From positions 1 to 50,672 of the forward strand of contig JAFYZH010000057.1 of NCBI GenBank assembly GCA_017548765.1: DNA of 50,672 nt, given 5' to 3'. The position numbers and the translations under genes are program-made. Source of the DNA: Lachnospiraceae bacterium (lineage in GTDB: Bacteria; Bacillota; Clostridia; Lachnospirales; Lachnospiraceae). This document shows positions 35,311 through 44,216 of the stretch, piece by piece. How positions within the stretch are numbered: position 1 is the first letter of the stretch; every line of letters begins with the position of its first letter. Under the pieces are notes generated by a model. It had not been told where the DNA came from. It made no database searches and saw only the letters and a list, made by a program, of their open reading frames with translations.

Positions 35311-36170
35311 GAGTTTACCTTCATTCCCGAACCTGGTTTATCTATTTCATTATGGTCATTGCGATCCTGATGTCGATCCGCCATCCGGTGCTGATCCTGA
35401 TCGGCCTGGAGAGCGGTCTGATCTGGTGGAAGATCCTGGGGAGAAAACTGCGCGCAGGCCATGTATTTGCCGCGTTATTCATCCTCGGGGCGCTGGCGGT
35501 CGCGAACCCGCTCACATCCTCGAACGGCGCGACGATCCTGTTCTACCTGAACGGGCGCGCATTTACCGCGGAGGCCCTCGCTTACGGCCTTTTGTTCGGC
35601 GCGGTGCTCGTAGTCACCCTGCTATGGTGCGTGATCCTGAGCGAGCTCATGACAACGGACCGCTGGCTGAACGTCTGCGGCCGACGCTTCCGGAAGACCG
35701 GCCTCGTGCTGACCATGGTGTTCCGCTTCTTCCCGCTGTTCACGAAGCAGTGGCAACGGATCCGCGAGGGGCAGGAAGCCCTGGAGGGAGGTAGCCCCGT
35801 CGGCTGGAAAGAGACCTTTCGCATGACGAAGCGCGAGCTTCTGTGCATGCTGACCTGGTCGCTGGAACACGGTTTCGTGACGGCCGATGCGATGCTGGCG
35901 CGCGGCTACGGCGCGGCGAAACGCTCGTTTTTCAACCGCGAAAACTACCGCTCGGCGAGCGTCGGGGTAGCGATCTTGCTGCTCGCGGCATTTTCCACCG
36001 TCATCACGATCGCGGTCCGCGGAGGGATGGAAGCAGAGATCTATCCGTACGTAAAGATCCACATGGATGCAGCGATCGACATACTCGGATTTGCAGCGTT
36101 TTTTCTGCTCTGCCATATTCCGATGATCTCATATAAAGTATTACGCGAGGAAAGGAGGATGCGGTCATGA
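35307..36170 (+). CDS. ecfT: ECF transporter transmembrane subunit EcfT
   Basis: The 287-residue membrane protein starts in an ATGA overlap with the transcobalamin-like gene. It shows several hydrophobic helices and the EcfT coupling motif region LARGYGAAKR (about 196-205), where the Ala-Arg-Gly triplet contacts the ATPases. EcfT links the two ATPase domains to the substrate-binding S component in energy-coupling-factor importers of vitamins and metals. Because the gene lies in the same operon as one S component, this module may be dedicated rather than shared. An ATGA overlap also joins it to the ATPase gene that follows. Confidence 0.88.
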   Translation: MRVYLHSRTWFIYFIMVIAILMSIRHPVLILIGLESGLIWWKILGRKLRAGHVFAALFILGALAVANPLTSSNGATILFYLNGRAFTAEALAYGLLFGAVLVVTLLWCVILSELMTTDRWLNVCGRRFRKTGLVLTMVFRFFPLFTKQWQRIREGQEALEGGSPVGWKETFRMTKRELLCMLTWSLEHGFVTADAMLARGYGAAKRSFFNRENYRSASVGVAILLLAAFSTVITIAVRGGMEAEIYPYVKIHMDAAIDILGFAAFFLLCHIPMISYKVLREERRMRS

Positions 36171-37780
36171 TACAAGTCGAAAATGTAAGTTTTACATACG
36201 CCGGAGCGGCCCGTCCGAGCCTTTCCGACATCTCCCTGCACGTCGCGCCGGGGCAGTTCGTCCTGCTTTGCGGTCCGACGGGGTGCGGCAAATCGACCTT
36301 GCTTCGGATGCTGAAGCCGGAGCTTACGCCGGCCGGTGAGCGGAGCGGCCGCGTACTGTTTAACGGAAACGAGATCGGGGCCAATGACCGCCTTCCGAAG
36401 ATCGGTTTCGTCATGCAGAACCCGGAGCAACAGGTGGTCACGGACCGCGTCTGGCATGAGCTGGCGTTCGGTTTGGAGAACCTGGGAGTGCCTTCGGATG
36501 TGATCCGCCGCCGCTGTGCGGAGATCGCGGCGTACTTCGATCTGGAGAAGAGTTTCGAGAAGGACACGAACGCCCTGTCCGGAGGAGAAAAACAACAACT
36601 CGTCGTTGCCGCGACGATGATCATGGGATGCAAGGTGCTGCTTTTGGACGAACCGACGTCGCAGCTCGATCCCATCGCCGCTAACCGCTTCTTCCTGTGG
36701 CTGGAGCAGCTGCGGCGCGAGTTCGGCATCACGATCATTATGGCGGAACACCACCTCGAGGAGATCTTCGGGGAGGCGGACCGCGTGGTATATATGGAAC
36801 GCGGGCGCATCCGGGCACAGGGTACGCCGGCGCAGGTCGCCTGGGAAATGCTGACCGTGCGGGATGCATTTGCCGCGGCGCTCCCGACCGTAACGCGCCT
36901 CTTCTTCGACGCGAAGACCCGGAAAACACCGTTCGTATCGCTTCGCGAAGCAAAGGGTGCGCCCGATTATGCGCAGATGGTCGACGAAGCGAAGAAGACG
37001 CTCACATCCGCTTCGGGAAGGGATGCATTTGTGTCTCGGGAGAACGGGAAACGGGCTGAGGACCCGGCGGTCACGCTCAGCGACGTCGTATTCGCTTACG
37101 ACGACCGCTCTCCGAGCATTCTCAATAACCTGTCGTTTTCGATCCCTGCGGGCGCGTGCACCGCGATCGTCGGAGGAAACGGCAGCGGCAAGACCACGCT
37201 GCTGAAGGTGATCGCCGGACTGGCGACGCTTAAGAAGCGTGACGGTAAGGTGAAGTTTTTCGGGGAGAAGCAGGCGGACCGGCAGAGGATATCCTTCCTG
37301 ATGCAGGATGTCACGACGCTCTTTACCGAAGAGACGGTCTACGAAGAGATCGTAGCCGGCGTGAAGGAGAAGGTCGAGCAGGGCGGCGAAGGCTTCATCG
37401 AGGCGTTCCTGAAGGAGCAGGGCTTCGAAGCATTGACCGCGCATCTATCGCAGCACCCGTACGACCTGAGCGGCGGTGAACAGCAGATGCTCGGCCTTAC
37501 GAAACTGTTGCTCCGCGACCCGCAGATCCTGCTGCTCGACGAGCCGACGAAGGGCATGGACGCAGTCGCAAAAGAAAGTCTCGCAAAACTCATCACGGAG
37601 AAGACAAAAAGCGGCGTGACGGTCGTTTTAGTCACGCACGACCTGGATTTCGCGGCGCTTTGCGCCGACTACGCGGCGATGCTGTTCCGCGGCGAGATCC
37701 TGTCGATGGAGCGGGCGGACCGCTTCTTCGCGGACAATGTATTCTACACAACGCATAAGAATCGCGCGCTGAACGCATAA
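36167..37780 (+). CDS. Fused ECF transporter ATPase (EcfA-EcfA' in one chain)
   Basis: The 537-residue protein contains two complete ABC ATPase domains. The first has Walker A GPTGCGKST (36-44), signature LSGGEKQQ, Walker B LLLDEPTSQLD and the switch in MAEHH. The second has GGNGSGKTT (about 336-344), LSGGEQQMLG, LLLDEPTKGMD and VTHDLD. Most ECF systems encode the two ATPases as separate genes; here they are fused, so a 1:1 pairing is fixed. The start overlaps the ecfT stop. The product powers import by the S component encoded downstream. Confidence 0.92.
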   Translation: MIQVENVSFTYAGAARPSLSDISLHVAPGQFVLLCGPTGCGKSTLLRMLKPELTPAGERSGRVLFNGNEIGANDRLPKIGFVMQNPEQQVVTDRVWHELAFGLENLGVPSDVIRRRCAEIAAYFDLEKSFEKDTNALSGGEKQQLVVAATMIMGCKVLLLDEPTSQLDPIAANRFFLWLEQLRREFGITIIMAEHHLEEIFGEADRVVYMERGRIRAQGTPAQVAWEMLTVRDAFAAALPTVTRLFFDAKTRKTPFVSLREAKGAPDYAQMVDEAKKTLTSASGRDAFVSRENGKRAEDPAVTLSDVVFAYDDRSPSILNNLSFSIPAGACTAIVGGNGSGKTTLLKVIAGLATLKKRDGKVKFFGEKQADRQRISFLMQDVTTLFTEETVYEEIVAGVKEKVEQGGEGFIEAFLKEQGFEALTAHLSQHPYDLSGGEQQMLGLTKLLLRDPQILLLDEPTKGMDAVAKESLAKLITEKTKSGVTVVLVTHDLDFAALCADYAAMLFRGEILSMERADRFFADNVFYTTHKNRALNA

Positions 37781-37801
37781 AGCAGCGCCGGAAAGGAAAC
37801 C

Positions 37802-38407
37802 ATGGAGAACACGATGCAAAGCACGGCAGAACCGGCGAAGACCGGAGCGGGTATTTTTTCCTCCCGCGTCCAGGCCCGAAAACTCTGCATGATCGCGGTC
37901 ATGACGACACTCGCCGTCATGGGACGCGTCCTGTTTGCTGCGCTCCCGGGCTTCAAGCCCGTCGCCGCCATCGTGATCCTGACCGGCATGTATTTCGGCG
38001 CGGGCAGCGGGTTTGCGACCGGAGCCCTGGCAGCGCTGATCTCAAACATTTACTTCATGCAGGGACCGTGGACGCCCTTCCAGATGCTGGCCTGGGGCAG
38101 CATCGGCCTGATCTCGGGCATCCTGCGCCGCCCGCTTCGGCGCTTCCCCGTCCTCCTGTGCATCTGGGGCGCATTGGCCGGCGTATACTACTCTTTATTC
38201 ATGGATACGTGGATGGTCTTCTGGTACAACAGCAAGCCGACATGGCAGCTTTGGCTCGCCGCCGTATCCACCGGTGTGTTCAGCATGATCACCTATGTGA
38301 TCTCCAATGTGGTCTTCCTCGCGGCGCTTTCGCCGGCGATGGGCCGCCGACTGATGCGCATTTCCCGAAAGTGCGGAATTGTAAATGAATTGTTAACAAA
38401 CCGTTGA
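37802..38407 (+). CDS. ECF transporter S component, probably for corrinoids (CbrT-like)
   Basis: The 201-residue protein has a short cytoplasmic N-terminus and five or six membrane helices. The core reads FKPVAAIVILTGMYFGAG, then GPWTPFQMLAWGSIGLISG, a pattern I associate with the S-component group that includes CbrT. ECF-CbrT of Lactobacillus delbrueckii is known to import cobalamin and cobinamide. The S component binds the vitamin in the membrane and topples to release it inside. It starts 21 bases after the ATPase gene with AAAGGA as the ribosome site. Cobalamin as substrate is inferred from similarity and from the transcobalamin-like neighbours; another vitamin is possible. Confidence 0.8.
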   Translation: MENTMQSTAEPAKTGAGIFSSRVQARKLCMIAVMTTLAVMGRVLFAALPGFKPVAAIVILTGMYFGAGSGFATGALAALISNIYFMQGPWTPFQMLAWGSIGLISGILRRPLRRFPVLLCIWGALAGVYYSLFMDTWMVFWYNSKPTWQLWLAAVSTGVFSMITYVISNVVFLAALSPAMGRRLMRISRKCGIVNELLTNR

Positions 38408-38423
38408 ATCGGGGGTTAGTAGG

Positions 38424-38452
38424 TTGACTTTTTCGGTCAAAAAACGTATACT
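38424..38452 (+). promoter_or_regulatory. Sigma-A promoter of the coiled-coil protein gene
   Basis: TTGACT (38424-38429), 17 bases, TATACT (38447-38452). The -35 begins an inverted repeat, TTGAC...GTCAA (38424-38440), which could bind a regulator. Confidence 0.8.
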
Positions 38453-38518
38453 TTTTATGGTGTGACTTGTAGAGAAAAGGGAGTGGAATTACAACAGGCT
38501 GATATTAGGAGGTTTGCT

Positions 38519-39610
38519 GTGGAAACGACGATCGATGATAACATTCGGTTTCTGGAACAAGCTAAGTCTGCACTGTCTTCCCTGGAACAGATCCGCAGCC
38601 AGAAGATCGATCTGGCGGCAAATGAAAAGCGGATCGAGAAACTGATCGCGGCGGAGCAGCGGTCGATCGAGGATGAGATCAACCGTACCGTGAAGAAACG
38701 TCGCGATGAAGTCGGCGCCGGATACGACAAAGAGATCGTCGGCATCCAGGACCGGCTTAAGAAGCTGAAATCCAAGAAAGAACAGGCCCGAAGCGCCGGA
38801 ATGAAAGAGCGCATCAAGGAAGAAACGGCCGATCTGGCTTCGAAAAACACAGAACTGAAAACACACATTCACACATTGGTAAAACAGAACGGGCTGCCTG
38901 CTTTCTGCGAGTCCGGTTGGTTTTATGTGTTCTTTTTGACGCGCACGGCGTTGCAGTGGGTCATCCTCTCGGCGGCATGCGTGGTTTGGATGTTTGTCAT
39001 CCCTTACATGATCTACATCTTCAGCGGGAGCGAGACCCCGCTCTTGCTGACGTTGCTGCATCTGATCTTTTTCGCCGTGACGATGACGGGATATTTCCTG
39101 ATCAACGTTATGGTGAAGTACCGTTATTATGACACGCTGAAGCTGATCCAGGTGGATCGTGCGCAGATCGCCAGAAATAAAAAGGAGATCCGCATGATCA
39201 CGAAGGACATTAAGAAGGATGATGACGACGACCGCTACGATCTGGGCGACTACAACTACGAGATCGCGAAGACCGAGGCAGAGGTCGAAGACGTCGTTCA
39301 GCGGAAGAAGGAAGCATTGTCCACGTTTGAAGCGGTAACGCGCCAGGTGATCTGTGATGAGATCACGGAGACCGGCCGGGAGCGCCTCAACGAACTGCGC
39401 GCAGAACAGGCGGCAAATGCGAGCGCGCTCGCGCAGACGGAGGAGACTTATAAGAGCACATCCATCCGGTTCACGGACCGGTACGGCGGATACCTGCCGC
39501 GGGAGTGCATGGATCAGGCGCATATCGATCAGTTGATCGAACTGATGCGCAGCGGGCAGGCTTCGAGCATTACGGAGGCGGTGACCGTCTTCCAGACGAA
39601 GAAAGCCTGA
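38519..39610 (+). CDS. Coiled-coil membrane protein of unknown function
   Basis: The 363-residue protein starts at a GTG with AGGAGG 8 bases upstream; the open frame extends to 38462 but lacks a ribosome site there. An N-terminal charged coiled coil (about 5-125) is followed by two membrane helices (about 147-172 and 178-200), then a second long coiled coil (about 210-310) containing a run of Asp residues (KKDDDDDRYD). The C-terminus is RFTDRYGGYLPRECMDQ followed by a helix. Both coiled coils would lie in the cytoplasm. I do not recognise a family. It is followed 29 bases later by a DUF5711-type gene, probably in the same operon. Confidence 0.75.
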   Translation: METTIDDNIRFLEQAKSALSSLEQIRSQKIDLAANEKRIEKLIAAEQRSIEDEINRTVKKRRDEVGAGYDKEIVGIQDRLKKLKSKKEQARSAGMKERIKEETADLASKNTELKTHIHTLVKQNGLPAFCESGWFYVFFLTRTALQWVILSAACVVWMFVIPYMIYIFSGSETPLLLTLLHLIFFAVTMTGYFLINVMVKYRYYDTLKLIQVDRAQIARNKKEIRMITKDIKKDDDDDRYDLGDYNYEIAKTEAEVEDVVQRKKEALSTFEAVTRQVICDEITETGRERLNELRAEQAANASALAQTEETYKSTSIRFTDRYGGYLPRECMDQAHIDQLIELMRSGQASSITEAVTVFQTKKA

Positions 39611-39639
39611 TTTAGCAAATATACGGAGGAGAGAGCGAC

Positions 39640-40935
39640 ATGGCGGATGAGAGAGATCGCTTTTCGGATGACGAAAAAGTCATTTCGCTCGATGAAGTAC
39701 GACAGACGCGAGGAAAGCGACTGGCTACAAAAGAAGAAAACCGTAAGATGGGGCACGGCGATGAGTACCTGGACGAACGGTTGCGTGACGATATCAAGGC
39801 GCACGCATCGTTGCGGCGGACACTGGCGTTGTGCCTGGTTGCGATTCTTATCGTTGCTGTCGGTGTGTACTTCGGCATCCGCCTGACCTTGAAATATAAC
39901 GACATCGTGACGACTTGGGAGAAACCGGCGTCCGAGATGTCACTGTTTACGTCCCTGCCCTATGCGGACGGTATTTTGAAATATAACAATGACGGCATGA
40001 ACTTCTACAACGCGGATGGCGAACTGAAGTGGCCGGTGACCTACGAGATGCGTAATCCGAAGCCTTCGGTTTGCGGAGAGTACATCGTAATGGCAGACAT
40101 CGGATACAACACGCTCGTGATCTGTAACCGCGACGGCTTCCAGGGCAGCGCATACAGCACGTTGCCGATCAGTTCGGTCAGCATTTCCCGCGAAGGCCGC
40201 GTAGCGGCGGTGGTAGAGGACGACATGGCGAACCGCGTCCTGTTCTTCGATAAGACGGGAGCGCGAAACGATTCCAATTTCCAGACCCTGATGAATAAAT
40301 CCGGATATCCGATGTCGGCGGCACTTTCGCCGGATGGTAAGATGCTCATGGTATCGTACGTTTATCTGGAGCAGGGCATCATGAATAACAAGTTGACGTT
40401 CTATGATTACCACGACAGCCAGGTCGGCGCGAACCAGACCGTCGGAAGTTTCCAGAAGTACGGCGACACCCTGTTTGCGCGCGTGGTATTCCTGAGCGAT
40501 AAGCGCGCCGTGGCCTTCGGCGACGGGCGTATCGTTTTCTTCTCGTTGAAAAACCGTATGAAGCCGGAGGAGACGGCAGACGTCAAATTCTCCGATACGA
40601 TCACCCGCGTTTTCTATGACGAGGAGGGCGTTTACGTCGTGTCGGAACAGCCCGAGAACCAGTCTTGGCTCGTGACTTGCTTTGCTACCGACGGTACGAC
40701 AAAGTATGCTTACCGCTCGTCGTTCCTGCCGGACTATGTGGGCATGAAGAACGGGACTCTGTACTTCCACGACAGCAGTTCGCTCGTAGTCTACGGTAAG
40801 GTCCTGGGTAAGATGAAACTGCGTTTCCAGGGTAACTTTAAGGTGAATGTACGTACCATCGTCAACCTGGGTAAGGATAACGCGTTCATGATCTTAAGCG
40901 ACACCAAACTGATGCGCGTTAAACTGAAGAATTAA
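39640..40935 (+). CDS. DUF5711-like beta-propeller membrane protein
   Basis: The 431-residue protein has a charged cytoplasmic N-terminus of about 60 residues, one membrane helix (about 60-83), and an external domain built of repeated beta-strand units (for example YIVMADIGYNTLVICNRDG, FFDKTG, MLMVSYVYLEQG, LYFHDSS). These are characteristic of a seven- or eight-bladed propeller of the DUF5711 type. Such domains usually bind partner proteins or cell-wall components; no enzymatic residues are evident. CGGAGGAGAG precedes the ATG. The next gene, galE, starts 45 bases downstream. Confidence 0.75.
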   Translation: MADERDRFSDDEKVISLDEVRQTRGKRLATKEENRKMGHGDEYLDERLRDDIKAHASLRRTLALCLVAILIVAVGVYFGIRLTLKYNDIVTTWEKPASEMSLFTSLPYADGILKYNNDGMNFYNADGELKWPVTYEMRNPKPSVCGEYIVMADIGYNTLVICNRDGFQGSAYSTLPISSVSISREGRVAAVVEDDMANRVLFFDKTGARNDSNFQTLMNKSGYPMSAALSPDGKMLMVSYVYLEQGIMNNKLTFYDYHDSQVGANQTVGSFQKYGDTLFARVVFLSDKRAVAFGDGRIVFFSLKNRMKPEETADVKFSDTITRVFYDEEGVYVVSEQPENQSWLVTCFATDGTTKYAYRSSFLPDYVGMKNGTLYFHDSSSLVVYGKVLGKMKLRFQGNFKVNVRTIVNLGKDNAFMILSDTKLMRVKLKN

Positions 40936-40980
40936 GGAAAACAGAACCGGCCGGAGCAGTTCGGCCATGAAGGAGGAAAT

Positions 40981-41997
40981 ATGAAGATATTGGTTACCGG
41001 CGGCGCCGGTTTTATCGGAAGCCACACCTGTGTGGAGCTTCTGAATGCAGGCTATGACGTGGTCGTAGTCGACAACCTGAGTAATTCCAGCGAGAAGAGC
41101 CTGGACAGAGTCGAGCAGATCACCGGAAAGAAAGTAGCGTTTTACAATGCGGACATCCAGGACGAGGCAGCATTGACCGCGATCTTTGAAAAAGAGAAGA
41201 TCTACGCAGTCATCCATTTCGCGGGACTGAAGGCGGTCGGCGAGTCCGTACAGAAGCCCATCGAATACTATACAAACAACATCGGCGGTACGTTGACACT
41301 GCTGAGAGTGTGCCGCGCATTCGGCGTGAAGAACTTCATCTTCAGTTCGTCCGCGACAGTCTATGGCGACCCGCTGACCGTTCCGGTAAATGAACAGTGC
41401 CCGAAGCAGGATGCGACGAACCCGTACGGCTGGACGAAGAGCATGCTCGAGCAGATCCTGATGGATGTCAACGTTTCGGATCCCGAGTGGAGCGTGATCC
41501 TGCTGCGTTACTTCAACCCGATCGGTGCGCACGAGAGCGGCCTGATCGGCGAGGATCCGCAGGGCATCCCGAACAACCTGGTGCCTTATATCGCGCAGGT
41601 GGCTGTGGGCCGCAGAGAGTTCCTGTCCGTATTCGGCGACGATTATGACACGCCGGACGGCACGGGCGTGCGCGATTACATTCACGTAGTGGATCTGGCG
41701 CGCGGCCATGTGATGGCGGTGAAGAAGTTCGAAGAGGAGCCGAAGGTGCGCATCTACAACCTCGGCACCGGCCGCGGCTACAGCGTGCTCGACGTATTGC
41801 ACGCATATGAGAAGGCATGCGGAAAGACATTGCCCTATCAGATCAAGGCACGCCGTCCCGGAGATATCGCGACGAACTACGCAGACGCGTCCCTGGCGAA
41901 GAAAGAGCTCGGTTGGGAAGCGACCATGGATCTCGACGAGATGTGCCGCGATTCCTGGAACTGGCAGAGTAAAAACCCGAATGGGTATAATGACTAG
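40981..41997 (+). CDS. galE: UDP-glucose 4-epimerase
   Basis: The 338-residue protein has the NAD-binding motif GGAGFIGSH (7-15), the catalytic SSSATVYG serine/threonine region, and the YxxxK pair Tyr149/Lys153 in [24 protein letters not shown] and [13 protein letters not shown] are diagnostic of GalE. It interconverts UDP-glucose and UDP-galactose for galactose use and for cell-wall polysaccharide synthesis. GGAGG lies upstream. A ROK-family sugar kinase follows after 9 bases, so the two probably form an operon. Confidence 0.96.
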   Translation: MKILVTGGAGFIGSHTCVELLNAGYDVVVVDNLSNSSEKSLDRVEQITGKKVAFYNADIQDEAALTAIFEKEKIYAVIHFAGLKAVGESVQKPIEYYTNNIGGTLTLLRVCRAFGVKNFIFSSSATVYGDPLTVPVNEQCPKQDATNPYGWTKSMLEQILMDVNVSDPEWSVILLRYFNPIGAHESGLIGEDPQGIPNNLVPYIAQVAVGRREFLSVFGDDYDTPDGTGVRDYIHVVDLARGHVMAVKKFEEEPKVRIYNLGTGRGYSVLDVLHAYEKACGKTLPYQIKARRPGDIATNYADASLAKKELGWEATMDLDEMCRDSWNWQSKNPNGYND

Positions 41998-42006
41998 GAG
42001 GCACTT

Positions 42007-42945
42007 ATGAACTATTGTTTCGGTATTGATGTCGGCGGTACGAGCGTGAAGCTGGGACTGTTTGACACAGAAGGAAACCTCCTCGATAAATGGGAGATCC
42101 CGACGCGTAAGGATAACGGCGGAGAGCAGATCCTGCCGGATATCGCGGCGTCGGTTAAAGATAAGATCGCAGAGCGGAAGATCGACGCAGCGCAGGTTTG
42201 CGGCGTCGGCATCGGCGTTCCCGGACCGGTCACTCCGGAAGGCTACGTTCCGGTTTGTGTAAATCTGGGCTGGAAGGACATCTATCCCGGCCGCGAGCTT
42301 TCCGCGCTTCTGGGCGGAGCATCCGTCCGCGTGGGCAATGATGCGAACGTGGCAGCGCTCGGTGAGTTCTGGCGCGGCGGCGCACAGGGTTGTAGCAATG
42401 TCGTGCTTCTGACACTGGGCACCGGTGTCGGCGGCGGCGTGATCCTGGACGGAAAGGTAGTAGACGGCGTACACGGAGCCGGCGGCGAGCTGGGCCACGT
42501 GATCGTAAATCCCGACGAGCCTTTGGCATGCAACTGCGGTAGCCATGGTTGCCTGGAGCAGTACGCATCCGCGACCGGCGTAGTACGTGTGGCAGGACGG
42601 ATCCTCGCTGCAAAGCCGGAAACCGCGAGCGTGCTCCGCGAAAAGGCGGATTTCTCCGCGAAGGACGTGTTCGACGCGGCAAAGGCGGGCGATGCGATCG
42701 CGGACGAGGCAGTGGATACCTTATGCCGGTACCTCGGACTGGCGACGGCGAACTGTGCACTCACGATCGACCCCGAAGTATTTGTGATCGGCGGAGGCGT
42801 TTCCCGTGCGGGCGCGATCCTTACCGATCGAATCGAAAAATATTTCGAAAAATACACACCTTTGCTCAAAATCAAGGCAAAATTTGCCTTGGCTACTTTG
42901 GGAAATGATGCAGGAATCTATGGAGCAGCACGTTTAGTACTGTGA
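42007..42945 (+). CDS. ROK-family glucokinase
   Basis: The 312-residue protein has the phosphate-binding segment GIDVGGTSVKLGL at the N-terminus, catalytic-site NDANVAALGE, and the ROK zinc cluster: His164 in ELGHVIVNP and Cys175, Cys177 and Cys182 in CNCGSHGC. This is the profile of Gram-positive ROK glucokinases (GlcK), which phosphorylate glucose with ATP. There is no N-terminal DNA-binding domain, so it is a kinase and not a ROK repressor. AGGAGG precedes the ATG. Adjacent galE suggests a hexose-use role. Confidence 0.93.
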   Translation: MNYCFGIDVGGTSVKLGLFDTEGNLLDKWEIPTRKDNGGEQILPDIAASVKDKIAERKIDAAQVCGVGIGVPGPVTPEGYVPVCVNLGWKDIYPGRELSALLGGASVRVGNDANVAALGEFWRGGAQGCSNVVLLTLGTGVGGGVILDGKVVDGVHGAGGELGHVIVNPDEPLACNCGSHGCLEQYASATGVVRVAGRILAAKPETASVLREKADFSAKDVFDAAKAGDAIADEAVDTLCRYLGLATANCALTIDPEVFVIGGGVSRAGAILTDRIEKYFEKYTPLLKIKAKFALATLGNDAGIYGAARLVL

Positions 42946-42955
42946 TTCCGCATAA

Positions 42956-43016
42956 TAATGCACGGTCGCGAAACAGTTTCGATGCATTTGCACGATTTAA
43001 TGCACGATAATGCACG
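42956..43016. repeat. Three direct repeats TAATGCACG
   Basis: TAATGCACG occurs at 42956-42964, 42998-43006 and 43008-43016, with a degenerate copy (ATGCATTTGCACG) at 42982-42994. The spacings of 10 and 42 bases are close to whole helical turns. They lie between the glucokinase stop and the promoter at 43091, a position suited to an activator or repressor. Confidence 0.6.
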
Positions 43017-43090
43017 CGCCGGGCATGGGAAAGCCCAAAAATAAAAAAAAGATAAAAAATTCAAATTTAATGTACTAATTTATGAGATAT

Positions 43091-43101
43091 TATGCTATAA
43101 T
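43091..43101 (+). promoter_or_regulatory. Extended -10 promoter of the small membrane protein genes
   Basis: TATGCTATAAT includes the TGn extension and a perfect TATAAT at 43096-43101. No good -35 stands 17 bases upstream (TACTAA), which is common for extended -10 promoters and for regulated ones. Confidence 0.65.
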
Positions 43102-43184
43102 GTAGTTGTGTCAGAGCCACTTCGTGAGAAGAAAGCCGAAAACAGGTTTCTTTGCAGAGAATGGCGCGACCGGAAAGGGATAGT

Positions 43185-43445
43185 ATGAGTCAGGCGAAAG
43201 TTGACAAGTACAAAGAATACAAAAAGAACCGAAAGAAGAACATTGCGAAGGAGAAGCGTCAGGAGAAACTTGCAGGTTTTGTCACCGTTGGTATTTTTCT
43301 GATCGTGATCTTGGCAGTGGCACTGTCTTTAGGAAAATCTTTTAGTAATTCATTCGGAAAATCTAAGGAATCATTACCGGGCTATGACTATGTCGCAGAG
43401 GATTTCGTCCTCGAAGACTATGCGGGAGTTATCGTAGAGGAATAG
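43185..43445 (+). CDS. Small basic membrane protein
   Basis: The 86-residue protein starts at the ATG at 43185, with AAAGGGA upstream; earlier in-frame ATGs at 43152 and 43161 lack a ribosome site. A Lys/Arg-rich N-terminus (KVDKYKEYKKNRKKNIAKEK) is followed by one membrane helix (about 29-49) and a short acidic outer tail (YVAEDFVLEDYAGVIVEE). It looks like a single-span protein with the basic end inside. I do not recognise a family. It probably shares a transcript with the coiled-coil gene at 43532. Confidence 0.7.
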   Translation: MSQAKVDKYKEYKKNRKKNIAKEKRQEKLAGFVTVGIFLIVILAVALSLGKSFSNSFGKSKESLPGYDYVAEDFVLEDYAGVIVEE

Positions 43446-43531
43446 CGTGAAGGTAACGATCAAAAAATAGGTCATCGCCGTCCGGGGTCGGAAACGAACT
43501 TATGACGAGATGAGGAAAATGGAGGAATATC

Positions 43532-44104
43532 GTGGACGAGCAGAAAATGAATCAGCAGGAACAAATTCAAGAGGCGGTATCACAGGCAGTTCGTGACGCA
43601 ATGCGCGAATTTGTCTCCAAGATGCCCGAAGGCGGACAGAACTCCGGCGTTAAGGAACAGGTAGATAAGATCTACGCTGAGGTTGCAGGCCAGATCGAGA
43701 AGCAGAAGGAAATGATGGAGAAGATGAACGATGTTCAGAGTCGTCTCGATCAGCAGGCAGAGACCAGCCTTCGCCTCGCAGGTGCTGAATCCACAGCTTT
43801 GGATCCTACGGCTTTCCAGCAGAACGTTTCGGAATTCAAGCAGTCGATCGAACTCTGCAGCCAGACGATGGATCAGCTTCGTAAACAGCTCAACCGTGAG
43901 CGCAGCAACAACGACCGTACGATCACCGAGCTTTATCGTTCCATGAAGTACTCGGAGGAGCGTATTGAGGAGCTGCACGCAAACTACGATGAGTTTACGA
44001 CAGTAATTCAGAGCCATAAGAGCGTTATGGGACTTTTGGTATGGTTGAATATCGTTACCATCATCGCCCTTGTTGTTCTGAGCATCATGCAACTCTTTAA
44101 GTAA
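43532..44104 (+). CDS. Coiled-coil protein with C-terminal membrane anchor
   Basis: The 190-residue protein starts at a GTG with GGAGG upstream. It is Gln/Glu/Met-rich and mostly helical, with heptad-like stretches (about 45-75 and 95-160), and ends in one membrane helix (about 167-187) with the tail QLFK. A tail-anchored coiled coil facing the cytoplasm is the simplest reading. No family recognised. A terminator closes the unit. Confidence 0.7.
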   Translation: MDEQKMNQQEQIQEAVSQAVRDAMREFVSKMPEGGQNSGVKEQVDKIYAEVAGQIEKQKEMMEKMNDVQSRLDQQAETSLRLAGAESTALDPTAFQQNVSEFKQSIELCSQTMDQLRKQLNRERSNNDRTITELYRSMKYSEERIEELHANYDEFTTVIQSHKSVMGLLVWLNIVTIIALVVLSIMQLFK

Positions 44105-44149
44105 TTGAGAGAACGGCTACGTGTGCTTCAGTAGTTGATACATATGAGA

Positions 44150-44193
44150 AGCAGACAAATGTTGCAAGAGAAATGCACATTTGTCTGCTTTGT
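44150..44193 (+). terminator. Terminator after the coiled-coil gene
   Basis: AGCAGACAAATGT and ACATTTGTCTGCT form a perfect 13-bp stem around a 14-base loop, then TTGTTTG. Confidence 0.85.
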
Positions 44194-44216
44194 TTGCATT
44201 AAGGAGGGTTTAAACC

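Noticed and set aside
40894-42546. 550-codon open frame on the minus strand
   Set aside because: It lies antisense to galE and the glucokinase gene, has no ribosome site, and reflects the codon bias of those genes.
43020-43055. Terminator after the glucokinase gene
   Set aside because: The GGGC/GCCC stem is followed by A residues, not T, on the coding strand.
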